The notes below the pieces were generated by a model. It did no database searches and was not told the origin of the DNA. It saw only the letters and a program-made list of their open reading frames with translations. From contig NC_020514.1 in NCBI RefSeq assembly GCF_000347635.1, positions 5,332,001 through 5,396,000 on the forward strand: a DNA stretch of 64,000 nucleotides. Reading direction: 5' to 3'. The translations under genes and the position numbers were made by a program. Shown piece after piece: positions 1 through 9,936 of the stretch (positions are counted from its first letter, which is position 1; each line of letters begins with the position of its first letter). The DNA comes from Paraglaciecola psychrophila 170 (GTDB lineage Bacteria > Pseudomonadota > Gammaproteobacteria > Enterobacterales > Alteromonadaceae).

Positions 1-780
1 ACAGACTATGTTTACCCGCGTACTACCAACAAAATTCTTGAAGCCTATTTAAAAGCGAAAGGTGTTAAAGACGAAGACATCATGATCAGCTACACACCTT
101 TTGGCCATTCTGATTGGCAAGGCATAGTGTCTGATATTAAGACGTTTGGTTCCACAGGCAAAAAAACCGCCGTGGTGTCTACTGTTAATGGTGATGCCAA
201 CATCCCATTCTATAAAGAATTAGGTAACCAAGGTATATCTGCTGAAGACATTCCTGTTATTGCTTTCTCTGTAGGTGAAGAAGAGTTATCCGGTTTTGAT
301 ACCGCACCACTAGTGGGTCATTTAGCTGCCTGGAACTACTTCCAAAGCGTAGAGTCCGAAGAAAACGATGCCTTTATTGCCGAGTGGAAAAAGTATATTG
401 GTGACGACAAGCGTGTCACTAATGACCCAATGGAAGCCACTTATATCGGTTTTGAGATGTGGGTAAAAGCGGTTGAAAAGGCCGGAACAACTGAAGTCGA
501 TGCCGTAGAGCAAGCAATGATTGGTGTAGCCGTGCCTAATCTAACAGGCGGTACTGCTGTTATGAATGCTAACCATCACTTATCTAAGCCAGTGCTTATT
601 GGTGAAATCCAAGATAACGGTCAATTCGAAGTGGTGTGGGAAACCCCAGATACCGTGATTGGTGATGCATGGTCAAACTTTTTACCTAGCTCTAAAAACC
701 TCATTTCTGATTGGACTGCACCGGTTAGCTGCGGAAACTTTGATGTCAAAACAGCGAAGTGCTCTGGTCAAAATTTCTAA
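1..780 (+). CDS. urtA: Urea ABC transporter substrate-binding protein (C-terminal part)
   Basis: This is the periplasmic urea-binding protein of the UrtABCDE importer. The reading frame is open from the first base of the window, so the N-terminus with its signal peptide lies upstream; about 259 residues are present. The sequence reads as a type I periplasmic-binding fold of the amide/urea branch, with the motifs GFEMWVKAVEKAGT and PNLTGGTAVMNANHH and a Cys pair near the end (VSCGNFDVKTAKCSGQNF). Its place directly before urtBCDE and the urease genes supports the urea specificity. A terminator-like hairpin follows 55 bases after the stop codon, which would favour excess UrtA over the permease subunits. 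Confidence 0.95.
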   Translation, partial: TDYVYPRTTNKILEAYLKAKGVKDEDIMISYTPFGHSDWQGIVSDIKTFGSTGKKTAVVSTVNGDANIPFYKELGNQGISAEDIPVIAFSVGEEELSGFDTAPLVGHLAAWNYFQSVESEENDAFIAEWKKYIGDDKRVTNDPMEATYIGFEMWVKAVEKAGTTEVDAVEQAMIGVAVPNLTGGTAVMNANHHLSKPVLIGEIQDNGQFEVVWETPDTVIGDAWSNFLPSSKNLISDWTAPVSCGNFDVKTAKCSGQNF

Positions 781-834
781 ATTTAATTTGTGTGTAGGCG
801 ACTGATAATATTTTAATTAAAACAGTCCCTGTTT

Positions 835-875
835 GTTCGGCTTCTTGTATTTTTCAGGGGAAGCCGGACTTTTTT
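835..875 (+). terminator. Hairpin plus T-run between urtA and urtB (terminator or attenuator)
   Basis: A 10-bp stem (GTTCGGCTTC at 835-844 with GAAGCCGGAC at 860-869, one G-T pair) encloses a 15-nt loop and is followed by a run of six T at 870-875. It lies between urtA and urtB, which otherwise look co-transcribed. A partial terminator here is a common way to make more binding protein than membrane components; that role is inferred. Confidence 0.7.
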
Positions 876-899
876 AATTTACAGGGCAAGGAATAAGCA

Positions 900-2549
900 A
901 TGCACCAAATATTTTTACTATTACTGTTGTTAGTAATATCTGGGCAAAGCTATGCCATAAAAACAGAGGTTAGTGATGAGGTTAATAAAAAGACTCATTC
1001 AAAACTGATCTCTCTGGTTAATCAGCTTCCCAAAACCAAATTACGTAATATGGCACCGCTTATAAAGCAAATATCCCTAACCAAAAAGCCATTAACCCGC
1101 AACGTATTACAATTTATGCTAGACGGCGATCTCTATTTCTTAAAGGCCAATAAACAACTAGTCCGCGCTCAAGTAGCCGCTAATAATCTTTATCAATTAA
1201 CAGATGTATTGACGGCAGAGCCTATGCCAGAAGTAAAAAAATCGCGCATATCAAAGATCAAAACCAATAACAGCTTACGCAGTACCTTGCGCAGTATGAT
1301 TGCCAAAATCGACTTAACAGACGAAAACAAACAGGTACGCTTACAGGCAGTACAACAATTGCTCAGTTCACCAAGCAAAAAGACAACCGCGATCATCACC
1401 GAGTTAATTGACAACGAACAAGACGAAGATGTGAAAGCATTAATGGCCACGACTGTAGCTTTGCAACAGCTGAAAGACGGTGACGTTGATGAAAAAATTG
1501 CGGCATTGAAACAACTCAACGGTTCGTTAGAGCCCACAGTTAAAAACCAAGTCGTCAAGTTATTGGCCAACCTGCCTGAAAAAGAACGCAGTGCAGAGCA
1601 ACAAATTCTCAAAGAGGCCTTAGGCACCACACTGCAAGAAATCGAAAATCGAGCCAGCTTCTATAGCCTACTGGAAACCGTGTTCTTTGGCTTAAGCCTG
1701 GGTTCGGTATTGCTATTAGCCGCTATTGGTTTGGCTATCACCTTTGGGGTGATGGGCGTGATTAATATGGCCCATGGTGAAATGATCATGTTAGGCGCTT
1801 ACACCACTTATGTCATCCAATTAGCTTTCCCTTCGATGATTGAATATTCATTACTGATTGCCGTACCCGCGGCGTTTATTGTATCGGGAAGTGTGGGGGT
1901 CATCATCGAACGCGGTGTTATCCGCTTTTTAAAAGGTCGACCATTAGAAACCCTATTAGCCACTTTTGGTATTAGTTTGATTTTACAACAGTTGGTGAGA
2001 ACCATTTTCTCGCCCCTAAACCGCCAAGTCATCAGCCCAGAATGGATGAGTGGTTCATGGCAAATCAATCCTATTTTTTCTCTTACCTTCAATCGTTTGT
2101 ACATCATAATATTTTCTATTTTTGTGTTTATTTCTTTGCTAATGATCCTTAAAAAAACCTCCTTAGGTTTACATGTACGGGCAGTGTCCCAAAACCGTGA
2201 TATGGCAAGGGCGTTAAGCATTAAAAGTGATTGGGTAGACGCGATTACTTTCGGCCTTGGTTCGGGCATTGCGGGAGTGGCAGGCGTAGTGTTAAGTCAA
2301 TTAACCAACGTTGGTCCTAACTTAGGTCAGGCCTATATCATTGATTCATTTTTAGTCGTGGTGTTTGGCGGTGTTGGCAATTTATGGGGCACTTTGGTTG
2401 CAGCCATGTCACTTGGGCTCACCAATAAATTCCTTGAACCAGTAACAGGTACAGTATTAGCCAATATCATCGTGTTGGTTGGCTTAGTGTTGTTTATTCA
2501 AAAACGTCCCAAAGGGCTATTTCCACAAAAAGGGCGGTCCACAGACTAA
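900..2549 (+). CDS. urtB: Urea ABC transporter permease UrtB
   Basis: First inner-membrane permease of the urea importer, LivH family. The first ~20 residues are a signal sequence. Residues about 30-245 form a helical, HEAT-like soluble region with repeated short helices, as is usual in UrtB proteins. Residues about 255-549 are the permease proper, with the conserved LivH/UrtB stretch GVMGVINMAHGEMIMLGAY near residue 285 and several membrane segments. The 549-aa length fits the extended UrtB type. The start has an AAGGAA ribosome site. The stop overlaps the urtC start by one base (TAATG), so translation is probably coupled. Confidence 0.95.
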   Translation: MHQIFLLLLLLVISGQSYAIKTEVSDEVNKKTHSKLISLVNQLPKTKLRNMAPLIKQISLTKKPLTRNVLQFMLDGDLYFLKANKQLVRAQVAANNLYQLTDVLTAEPMPEVKKSRISKIKTNNSLRSTLRSMIAKIDLTDENKQVRLQAVQQLLSSPSKKTTAIITELIDNEQDEDVKALMATTVALQQLKDGDVDEKIAALKQLNGSLEPTVKNQVVKLLANLPEKERSAEQQILKEALGTTLQEIENRASFYSLLETVFFGLSLGSVLLLAAIGLAITFGVMGVINMAHGEMIMLGAYTTYVIQLAFPSMIEYSLLIAVPAAFIVSGSVGVIIERGVIRFLKGRPLETLLATFGISLILQQLVRTIFSPLNRQVISPEWMSGSWQINPIFSLTFNRLYIIIFSIFVFISLLMILKKTSLGLHVRAVSQNRDMARALSIKSDWVDAITFGLGSGIAGVAGVVLSQLTNVGPNLGQAYIIDSFLVVVFGGVGNLWGTLVAAMSLGLTNKFLEPVTGTVLANIIVLVGLVLFIQKRPKGLFPQKGRSTD

Positions 2550-3694
2550 TGCATACACACATAACGCAAGACAGCACAAAGCAGTCTCTTTTTCGCAGTC
2601 AAAATCCACTGCACCTGACAATTGGAATATTGTTAATCACTACCTTACTGGTCACGTTAGGTAATCTGTTTTTTCCCGAGTCGTCAGCATTTCATGTTAG
2701 CGACTATACCGTTAGCTTATTGGGTAAATACTTATGTTATGCCTTACTTGCACTAGCGGTAGATTTAGTCTGGGGTTATTGCGGTATTTTAAGCTTAGGA
2801 CACGGTGCTTTTTTTACGCTAGGTGGCTACGCCATGGGCATGTACCTGATGCGCCAAATTGGTGATCGCGGTGTTTACGGCAACCCTGATTTACCAGACT
2901 TTATGGTCTTCCTAAACTTGACAGAACTACCTTGGTTTTGGGCAGGCTCCGACAGCATAATATGGATGGTGTGTATGGTGTTTTTAGGCCCTGGTTTACT
3001 GGCCTTCATTTTTGGTAGTTTAGCCTTTCGCTCGCGGGTGAGTGGGGTGTATTTATCGATTATGACCCAGGCCATGACTTACGCATTAATGCTTGCTTTT
3101 TTCCGCAACGAAATGGGCTTTGGTGGAAACAATGGTTTAACCGATTTCAAGGAAATATTTGGCTTTTCATTACAATCACCGAGTACTAAATTAGGTCTGT
3201 TTATTGCTACGGCTATTGCTTTGTCTTTAGCTTATTGTGTATGTCATTTTATCGTTAAATCGAAAATGGGCAGAGTGGTCACCGCCATTCGAGATGCTGA
3301 AAACCGAGTACGATTTGTGGGTTATAAACCCGAGCATTATAAAGTATGGATCTTTGTGGTCTCAGCTATGCTTGCAGGTTTAGCAGGCGCTTTGTATGTG
3401 CCACAAGTAGGTATTATTAACCCCGGTGAGTTTTCACCACTGAACTCCATCGAAATGGTGATTTGGGTCGCTGTAGGTGGCAGAAATTCTTTATATGGGG
3501 CAATCATCGGCGCTATTATTGTCAGCTACGCCAAAACCCGTTTTACCGCCATTATGCCCGAAGCTTGGCTGTTTGCTTTAGGCGGTTTATTTGTATTAGT
3601 CACCTTGTTACTACCCAAAGGTATCGCAGGATTAATACCCAGCATCAAACAGAAGTTTTCAAAAACACCTGATTCAATGGAGCAAAACTCATGA
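2549..3694 (+). CDS. urtC: Urea ABC transporter permease UrtC
   Basis: Second inner-membrane permease, LivM family, partner of UrtB. The diagnostic segment GYCGILSLGHGAFFTLGGYA lies near residue 75, and there are about eight to ten hydrophobic segments. The loop following the inner-membrane helices (FVGYKPEHYKVWIFVVSAM) is the usual coupling region for the ATPases. At 381 aa it is of family length. Its start shares one base with the urtB stop and its stop overlaps the urtD start (ATGA), a tightly packed translationally coupled operon. Confidence 0.95.
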   Translation: MHTHITQDSTKQSLFRSQNPLHLTIGILLITTLLVTLGNLFFPESSAFHVSDYTVSLLGKYLCYALLALAVDLVWGYCGILSLGHGAFFTLGGYAMGMYLMRQIGDRGVYGNPDLPDFMVFLNLTELPWFWAGSDSIIWMVCMVFLGPGLLAFIFGSLAFRSRVSGVYLSIMTQAMTYALMLAFFRNEMGFGGNNGLTDFKEIFGFSLQSPSTKLGLFIATAIALSLAYCVCHFIVKSKMGRVVTAIRDAENRVRFVGYKPEHYKVWIFVVSAMLAGLAGALYVPQVGIINPGEFSPLNSIEMVIWVAVGGRNSLYGAIIGAIIVSYAKTRFTAIMPEAWLFALGGLFVLVTLLLPKGIAGLIPSIKQKFSKTPDSMEQNS

Positions 3695-4500
3695 CCGTTG
3701 ATAAGGCAGGTTCGCCATTAACTGCCAGTGAAAACATTGTGCCTGATACCCGCCATGGTGTGATCTTATATGTGGAAGACGTGAACTTAAGTTTTGATGG
3801 GTTTAAAGCGCTGAACAACTTAAATTTATATATTAATGACGGAGAATTACGCTGCCTGATTGGCGCAAATGGAGCGGGTAAAACCACATTAATGGACGTG
3901 ATAACCGGCAAGATCCGCCCTGATTCGGGTAAAGTGAATTTTGGCCAAAAAGTAGATTTATTACAATTGGATGAGTCAGAAATTGCACGGGCTGGTATTG
4001 GCCGCAAATTCCAAAAACCGACGGTGTTCGAAGAGTTGTCAGTGTTTGAAAATATCGAACTTAGTTTAAAGGGCGATAAAGGCATTTGGACAACACTATT
4101 TCATAAGTTATCCGGAGAGCAAAAAGATCGCATTGGCGAAATCCTACATACTATTGGCTTAATAACTGAGTGCTATTATCCAGCAGGCAGACTGTCCCAT
4201 GGACAAAAACAGTGGTTAGAAATTGGTATGTTATTAGCTGCAGAACCTAGGGTGTTGTTAGTGGACGAGCCAGTAGCAGGCATGACAGGTCAAGAAACCG
4301 AACGCACTGCAGAATTACTCACCTCCTTGGCGGGCGAACATTCAGTAGTGGTGGTAGAGCATGATATGGCCTTTGTGCGCTCTATCGCTAGAAAAGTATC
4401 CGTTTTACACCAGGGGTCTGTATTGGCAGAAGGTTCCATGGCGGAAATTCAAGCCAACCCTGATGTTATTCGTGTGTATTTAGGTGAGGAGCAAGGCTAA
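3691..4500 (+). CDS. urtD: Urea ABC transporter ATP-binding protein UrtD
   Basis: Cytoplasmic ATPase of the urea importer, LivG type. Walker A is GANGAGKTT near residue 59. The signature is LSHGQKQWLEIGM rather than LSGGQ, as is common in UrtD. Walker B is VLLVDEPVAGM, followed by the switch His in VVVVEHDMAF. The ~25-residue N-terminal extension before the ABC domain is also seen in other UrtD proteins. The start overlaps the urtC stop by four bases (ATGA). The stop lies one base before the chosen urtE start. Confidence 0.95.
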   Translation: MTVDKAGSPLTASENIVPDTRHGVILYVEDVNLSFDGFKALNNLNLYINDGELRCLIGANGAGKTTLMDVITGKIRPDSGKVNFGQKVDLLQLDESEIARAGIGRKFQKPTVFEELSVFENIELSLKGDKGIWTTLFHKLSGEQKDRIGEILHTIGLITECYYPAGRLSHGQKQWLEIGMLLAAEPRVLLVDEPVAGMTGQETERTAELLTSLAGEHSVVVVEHDMAFVRSIARKVSVLHQGSVLAEGSMAEIQANPDVIRVYLGEEQG

Positions 4501-4501
4501 G

Positions 4502-5197
4502 ATGATTACTTTAAGCGCAGTGAATCAAAAATATGGTGGCACTCAGATTTTATGGGATTTGGACTTGGCAATAAAACCCGGTTCTCGCACCTGTATTATG
4601 GGCCGTAATGGGGTAGGAAAAACGACCTTATTAAAAACCATCATGGGCCTGTTACCCATTAGTTCTGGCAAACTAACCTTTGGCGAACAAGATATCACTC
4701 ATAGTTCAGTTGAATTACGTCCTGATATTGGTATAGGCTATGTACCTCAAGGGAGGCATATTTTCCCTCAGCTAACAGTTGAAGAAAACCTCACCGTCAG
4801 CTTGAACTGTAAACGTCAAACGAGTAAAACCATACCTGAACATGTATTTGAGCTATTTCCGGTATTAAAGGAAATGCTGCATCGCCAAGGCGGAGATTTG
4901 TCTGGTGGTCAGCAGCAGCAACTTGCCATTGGACGAGCCTTGGTGTTAAACCCTGACGTGCTTATCTTAGACGAACCAAATGAAGGTATTCAGCCAAACA
5001 TTGTGCAACTTATCCGTGATGTGTTGCTTAAACTCAATAGGGAGCAGGGCATGACTATCATTCTGGTCGAACAAAAATTACCTTTCGCTCGAGCCGTGGG
5101 TGAAGAGTTTGTGTTGCTGGAAAAAGGCCAAGTGATATCGAATGGCCCGATGGCAGAACTAACAAATGAGTTGGTTGGTGAGTATTTAGCCGTTTAA
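4502..5197 (+). CDS. urtE: Urea ABC transporter ATP-binding protein UrtE
   Basis: Second ATPase of the urea importer, LivF type, 231 aa. Walker A is GRNGVGKTT, the signature is LSGGQQQQLAIGRAL, Walker B is VLILDEPNEGIQP, and the switch His is replaced by Gln in IILVEQKLPF, as is usual in this subfamily. An in-frame GTG at 4484 would add six residues, but the ATG at 4502 lies about ten bases after a GAGGAG ribosome site and gives the standard MITL start. This is the last urt gene; ureD starts 62 bases later. Confidence 0.94.
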   Translation: MITLSAVNQKYGGTQILWDLDLAIKPGSRTCIMGRNGVGKTTLLKTIMGLLPISSGKLTFGEQDITHSSVELRPDIGIGYVPQGRHIFPQLTVEENLTVSLNCKRQTSKTIPEHVFELFPVLKEMLHRQGGDLSGGQQQQLAIGRALVLNPDVLILDEPNEGIQPNIVQLIRDVLLKLNREQGMTIILVEQKLPFARAVGEEFVLLEKGQVISNGPMAELTNELVGEYLAV

Positions 5198-5259
5198 ACG
5201 ATGTTTATATGTATTTTTTATAGTTGTTTTTATAAAGAGCTTTCACCCTTAGGTAACAG

Positions 5260-6150
5260 ATGACCGAAGCAGTATTAGACATAGTAAAAAGTCGGTGGTT
5301 AGCCAGCTTAGCATTGCAGTTGGGGCATTCGGCATATGGCACCCAACTGACTAAAACCAAACGTTGTGGGCCCTTGACCATTCAAAAAGCCTTTTATCCC
5401 GAAGGCAGAGATTGCGCACATCTGTATTTATTGCACCCACCAGCAGGCATAGTGTCTGGCGATGAACTTCGCATTAGCATCGATGTGCAGCAAAATGCCC
5501 ACACTTTGGTGACAACACCTGGGGCAAACCGCTTTTATCGGGCTCGCACTGATTTATCTATTGGCGATCCAAAACAAACACAAATCACTGACATTAGCTT
5601 AGAGGCAGATGCTAAGTGTGAACATTTCCCTCTTGAAACCTTGGTATATAACCAAGCCAATGGGCTCAATAACGTCGAAGTTAGACTCCATGCTTCCAGC
5701 GTATATTGTGGCTGGGATATGACCTGTTTAGGTTTACCTAGCTCAAACGAGAACTTTACTGGCGGGCGTTTTACTCAGCTCAATACTCTCTACCGTGATG
5801 ACATCTTGATTTATCACGATAAAGTATTGATTGAGCCCGAAAGCAATATTCAGCATCACGCTGCCGGTTTAGCTGGCAATACGGTATTTGGCACCTTTTT
5901 AGCCTATGCATCCAGCGACCAAGTTAGTAACGAACAAAGAGCACAGTTGATTGCACAACTTAGAGCGGTAATTGAGGAACATAATGCCAGCTCATTAGTC
6001 AGCATTACCGATATACGGCAACTATTAGTGATGCGTTATTTGGGGCATCAAGCGCATCAGTGCAAACATTTATTTATTGAACTGTGGAAACTAGTGCGCC
6101 CTTTGTATATAGAAAAACAAGGCGTACAACCCAGAATTTGGTTTACCTAA
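5260..6150 (+). CDS. ureD: Urease accessory protein UreD
   Basis: UreD (UreH) is the scaffold that binds apo-urease and, with UreF and UreG, forms the complex that delivers nickel. The 296-aa sequence shows the family stretches LHPPAGIVSGDELRI (about residue 65) and the TTPGANRFYR motif, followed by a beta-rich body. The length is normal. It opens the first urease cluster, ureDABC, and follows urtE with a short gap, so urea import and hydrolysis are probably co-regulated. Confidence 0.94.
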   Translation: MTEAVLDIVKSRWLASLALQLGHSAYGTQLTKTKRCGPLTIQKAFYPEGRDCAHLYLLHPPAGIVSGDELRISIDVQQNAHTLVTTPGANRFYRARTDLSIGDPKQTQITDISLEADAKCEHFPLETLVYNQANGLNNVEVRLHASSVYCGWDMTCLGLPSSNENFTGGRFTQLNTLYRDDILIYHDKVLIEPESNIQHHAAGLAGNTVFGTFLAYASSDQVSNEQRAQLIAQLRAVIEEHNASSLVSITDIRQLLVMRYLGHQAHQCKHLFIELWKLVRPLYIEKQGVQPRIWFT

Positions 6151-6192
6151 AGGCTGTTTTCAAAGGCCTAATTTTAAAACATAGAGAATAAG

Positions 6193-6495
6193 ATGGATTT
6201 ATTACCAAGAGAAAAAGACAAACTGCTGTTGTTTACTGCAGCCTTACTAGCAGAACGCCGCCTTAAACGTGGGGTCAAGCTTAACTACCCAGAAGCCATG
6301 GCTTATATTTCTATGGAAATTATGGAAGGCGCTAGAGACGGCAGAACTGTGGCAGAAATGATGGACTATGGCCGTACTTTGTTAACCCGTGATCAAGTCA
6401 TGGAAGGCATTGCAGAGCTGATCACAGATGTGCAAGTTGAGGCGACTTTCCCCGATGGCACTAAATTAGTCACAGTGCATAATCCAATTGTTTAA
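6193..6495 (+). CDS. ureA: Urease gamma subunit
   Basis: Small gamma subunit of the three-chain bacterial urease. The 100-aa length and the sequence [20 protein letters not shown] with [20 protein letters not shown] are classical UreA. It packs against UreC in the (alpha-beta-gamma)3 trimer. The ATG follows an AGAGAATAAG ribosome region. It sits between ureD and ureB with gaps of 42 and 27 bases. Confidence 0.97.
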   Translation: MDLLPREKDKLLLFTAALLAERRLKRGVKLNYPEAMAYISMEIMEGARDGRTVAEMMDYGRTLLTRDQVMEGIAELITDVQVEATFPDGTKLVTVHNPIV

Positions 6496-6522
6496 AGACA
6501 AAGCAGATAGAGGGCGAAAGAA

Positions 6523-6828
6523 ATGATCTTAGGTGAAATAAAAACAGACGCAGGCGAACGTTTGCTCAATGTGGGTCGCGAAAAACTAGCCGTCACCGTT
6601 GCCAACTCAGGCGACAGGCCCATTCAAGTTGGCTCGCACTATCATTTTTATGAAACGAACGCAGCCCTGACCTTTGATCGTGAAAAGTGCAAAGGTTACC
6701 GTCTCGATATCACATCAGGTACGGCAGTACGTTTTGAGCCAGGACAAGAGCGTGAAGTCGCATTAGTGCCTTTCGCCGGAAAACGCCGGGTGTATGGATT
6801 TAGAGCCCTAGTGCAAGGAGAGTTATAG
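6523..6828 (+). CDS. ureB: Urease beta subunit
   Basis: Beta subunit of urease, 101 aa, the usual length. Typical features are the start [11 protein letters not shown], the core [11 protein letters not shown] and the C-terminal [16 protein letters not shown]. In known ureases UreB stabilises the flap region of UreC. The stop lies two bases before the ureC start, consistent with coupled translation. Confidence 0.97.
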   Translation: MILGEIKTDAGERLLNVGREKLAVTVANSGDRPIQVGSHYHFYETNAALTFDREKCKGYRLDITSGTAVRFEPGQEREVALVPFAGKRRVYGFRALVQGEL

Positions 6829-6830
6829 TT

Positions 6831-8534
6831 ATGGCCAGTATAGATAAACATGCTTACGCACATATGTTTGGCCCCACAGTGGGCGACCGAGTGCGCTTAG
6901 CTGATACAGATTTATGGATCGAAGTAGAACAAGACGCGACGACTTATGGCGAAGAAGTCAAATTCGGTGGGGGTAAGGTCATTCGTGACGGAATGGGTCA
7001 AAGCCAAGGTTCATGTAAGGACACGCCAGACTTGGTGATCACCAATGCGTTGATCGTCGACCACTGGGGCATTGTCAAAGCAGATGTTGGCATCAAAGAT
7101 GGTCGTATTGCCATAATAGGAAAAGCCGGTAACCCCGATATTCAAGACAACGTTGATATCGAAATCGGCCCCGGTACCGAAATCATTGCCGGTGAAGGTC
7201 TAATCCTTACAGCTGGTGGTATCGACGCGCACATTCACTTTATTTGTCCTCAACAAATCGACGAAGCCTTAATGTCGGGCGTGACCACTATGATAGGCGG
7301 TGGCACTGGCCCAGCGACAGGTACCAATGCTACCACTTGTACGCCGGGTCCTTGGAATATCCACAAAATGCTGCAAGCCACCAATGACTTCCCCATGAAT
7401 TTTGGCTTTTTAGGCAAGGGCAACGCTAGTTTACCGATAGCCTTAGAAGAACAAATTGAAGCAGGCGTATGTGGTTTAAAACTTCATGAAGACTGGGGCA
7501 CCACCCCCGCAGCCATAGATAACTGCTTATCGGTTGCTGAAAGATACGATGTGCAAATTGCGATCCATACCGACACCTTGAATGAATCGGGCTTTGTAGA
7601 AGATACGATAGGCGCATTTAAAGGTCGCACCATCCACACCTATCATACTGAAGGCGCTGGTGGCGGGCACTCACCCGATATTATTCGTGCTTGTGGTGAG
7701 CCGAATGTGTTGCCATCATCCACCAATCCAACACGCCCCTACACCATCAATACCATTGATGAACATTTAGATATGTTGATGGTCTGCCATCATTTAGACC
7801 CTTCTATTCCTGAAGATATTGCCTTTGCCGATTCACGTATTCGCAAAGAGAGCATTGCCGCCGAAGACATCATGCATGACTTAGGCGCCATCAGTATGAT
7901 TGCTTCTGATTCACAAGCCATGGGCCGAGTAGGTGAAATGATCACCCGCACTTGGCAAACCGCTCACAAGATGAAGCAACAAAGAGGGCCATTAGCTCCA
8001 GATACTGAGCGTAATGATAATTTCAGGATCAAACGCTATATCGCTAAGTACACTATCAACCCTGCCATCAGCCACGGTATTAGCCATGAAGTGGGGTCGA
8101 TTGAAGTAGGTAAACTGGCTGATTTAGTATTGTGGAAACCGGCATTCTTTGGCATTAAACCGGCGATGATCATTAAATCAGGTTTTATTGCAGCTGCCCC
8201 TATGGGCGATGCCAACGCATCGATTCCCACACCTCAACCGGTTTATTATCGCCCTATGTTTGGCTCGTATGGTTTAGCCTCGGCTAAAATATCGATGACC
8301 TTTATGTCTAAGGCTTCTATCGACTTAGGGGTGCCTGAAAAAGTAGGCATGACACGGATGATTGGCGTGTGTAAAAACACCCGTAACATTGGCAAAGACG
8401 ACATGATCCACAATAGCTGGCAACCACACATCGAGGTAGACGCACAAACCTATGAAGTCCGTGCCAATGGTGAGTTACTTACTTGTGAACCGGCTACTGT
8501 CTTACCTTTAGCCCAACGCTACTGTTTATTTTAA
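6831..8534 (+). CDS. ureC: Urease alpha (catalytic) subunit
   Basis: Catalytic subunit, hydrolysing urea to ammonia and carbamate at a dinuclear nickel site. All metal and catalytic residues are visible and fall at the standard numbering: His134 and His136 (DAHIHF), the carbamylated Lys217 (GLKLHED), His219, His246 (IHTDT), His272 (YHTEG), the flap His320 (MVCHH) and Asp360 ([11 protein letters not shown]). The 567-aa length is exactly that of the family, so the enzyme should be active. A 176-base gap separates it from ureE. Confidence 0.98.
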   Translation: MASIDKHAYAHMFGPTVGDRVRLADTDLWIEVEQDATTYGEEVKFGGGKVIRDGMGQSQGSCKDTPDLVITNALIVDHWGIVKADVGIKDGRIAIIGKAGNPDIQDNVDIEIGPGTEIIAGEGLILTAGGIDAHIHFICPQQIDEALMSGVTTMIGGGTGPATGTNATTCTPGPWNIHKMLQATNDFPMNFGFLGKGNASLPIALEEQIEAGVCGLKLHEDWGTTPAAIDNCLSVAERYDVQIAIHTDTLNESGFVEDTIGAFKGRTIHTYHTEGAGGGHSPDIIRACGEPNVLPSSTNPTRPYTINTIDEHLDMLMVCHHLDPSIPEDIAFADSRIRKESIAAEDIMHDLGAISMIASDSQAMGRVGEMITRTWQTAHKMKQQRGPLAPDTERNDNFRIKRYIAKYTINPAISHGISHEVGSIEVGKLADLVLWKPAFFGIKPAMIIKSGFIAAAPMGDANASIPTPQPVYYRPMFGSYGLASAKISMTFMSKASIDLGVPEKVGMTRMIGVCKNTRNIGKDDMIHNSWQPHIEVDAQTYEVRANGELLTCEPATVLPLAQRYCLF

Positions 8535-8710
8535 TAGAGCTTCATAGAATGCTCTTATGCTGCATTGTTTTCGTATTTATGATGAGTCACATATTACTTA
8601 TATGCTCCTCACCAGAAAAACTCGATAACTTTGCCTAAAACGTTCTATTTTGCACAAACCGACTTTGCAGATTGCATTATAAATTTGAAAAAATAGGAAT
8701 TGAATAAAAC
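8535..8710 (+). other. Intergenic region between ureC and ureE
   Basis: A 176-base spacer inside an otherwise tight operon. It holds a short imperfect hairpin just after the ureC stop (AGAGC with GCTCT, about 8538-8557) without a T-run, and an AGGAAT ribosome site before ureE. No ORF is seen. It could carry a secondary promoter for ureEFG, but no convincing -35/-10 pair was found. Confidence 0.4.
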
Positions 8711-9172
8711 ATGTTACAAGCATTTGAACGCCTATCTCATAGTCATTCTCCAATTGATGATTCAGTGACGTTAGATCAAGACACCCGTAAGAAAGCGCGG
8801 ATTAAGATCAGCACCGACCAAGGTCAAACCTTGGGCATTTTTATGCAACGTGGTCATCCTCTGTTGGTGGGCGAATTATTAAAAACCGAGTGTGGTTTAC
8901 TGATTGAAGTAAAAGGCAAAGCAGAAGACGTTTCCACAGCTATTGCTACTGACTGGATGGACTTTAGCCGTATTTGTTATCACTTAGGCAATCGCCATAC
9001 ATCTTTGCAAATTGGTGAGTTGTGGGTGCGCTTTAAACCCGATCACGTATTAGAAGAGCTAGCCAAAAATTACGGTTTATCGATTGATCGGACTGCGGCG
9101 GTATTTGAACCAGAAAACGGCGCTTATGGAAGCCAAAAGTATCCCCACAGTCATTCCCATTCTCATGATTGA
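8711..9172 (+). CDS. ureE: Urease accessory nickel metallochaperone UreE
   Basis: UreE binds nickel and passes it to UreG for insertion into urease. The 153-aa protein has the N-terminal peptide-binding domain ([20 protein letters not shown]), the metal-binding domain with [15 protein letters not shown], and a short His-rich tail, HSHSHSHD, that would bind extra nickel. The coding end overlaps the ureF start by eight bases. Confidence 0.95.
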   Translation: MLQAFERLSHSHSPIDDSVTLDQDTRKKARIKISTDQGQTLGIFMQRGHPLLVGELLKTECGLLIEVKGKAEDVSTAIATDWMDFSRICYHLGNRHTSLQIGELWVRFKPDHVLEELAKNYGLSIDRTAAVFEPENGAYGSQKYPHSHSHSHD

Positions 9173-9866
9173 AAGCACGACTAAGCAAAGCCCGTTAGGG
9201 CTAAACCGGCTATTGCAATTATGCAGTGCCAATTTGCCTGTAGGCGGGTTTTCGTTTTCTCAAGGTTTGGAGTATGCGGTGGAAATGGGCTGGGTGAATA
9301 ACCCCGAATCCACCAAAGAGTGGATCAGTTTTAACTTAAATCAGTCTATTGCTTATACCGACTTAGCCTTGTTAAACCGTTTGCAAAATGCATTAGTAGA
9401 AGATGATTTTGGCAGTTTTCATACATGGAATCAACACGCACTAGCATGCCGTGAAAGTAACGAATTATATTTAGCCGATGTGGCTATGGGTAAGGCGCTG
9501 ATGCGTTTGCTCAAGGATATTAAAAGCATTGACAGTCAACACTATGTGCAGTTAATTAGTGAAAAAGAAATCAGTTTTGTGAGTGCCTTTGCTTTAAGTG
9601 CTCACCTGTTTGGACTTGAATTAAATGTAATGCAAAGTGGTTTTTGCTGGGCCTATATCGACAACCAAGTTGCTGCAGCCACAAAGTTAGTGCCGCTAGG
9701 TCAAACTCAAGCGCAAAACTTGTTATTTGAATTAAGCGAACAAGTTGCAGAAGCTATAGAGCAGGCCAATCAAATTGATGATGAAAATATTGGTGCCAGT
9801 TTACCGCGCTTAGCTATGGCAAGCGCTTGGCACGAAACCCAATACACACGTTTATTTCGTTCTTAA
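9165..9866 (+). CDS. ureF: Urease accessory protein UreF
   Basis: UreF bridges UreD-bound apo-urease to UreG and checks fidelity of nickel insertion. The family core [20 protein letters not shown] lies near residues 17-36 and the rest is all-helical. The frame is open further upstream, but the ATG at 9165 is chosen because it gives the family start ([17 protein letters not shown]) and 233 aa, the usual length; earlier starts would run through the His-rich end of ureE. It overlaps ureE by eight bases. Confidence 0.93.
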   Translation: MIESTTKQSPLGLNRLLQLCSANLPVGGFSFSQGLEYAVEMGWVNNPESTKEWISFNLNQSIAYTDLALLNRLQNALVEDDFGSFHTWNQHALACRESNELYLADVAMGKALMRLLKDIKSIDSQHYVQLISEKEISFVSAFALSAHLFGLELNVMQSGFCWAYIDNQVAAATKLVPLGQTQAQNLLFELSEQVAEAIEQANQIDDENIGASLPRLAMASAWHETQYTRLFRS

Positions 9867-9936
9867 GCGAAGAACATAAATTTAGAACACTAACAAAAAA
9901 CGTAATCAATAAATTTTATTTAAGAAGAAGTGAATT

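Noticed and set aside
9084..9164. N-terminal extension of ureF
   Set aside because: It runs through the ureE coding end and does not resemble any UreF; the ATG at 9165 fits the family start.
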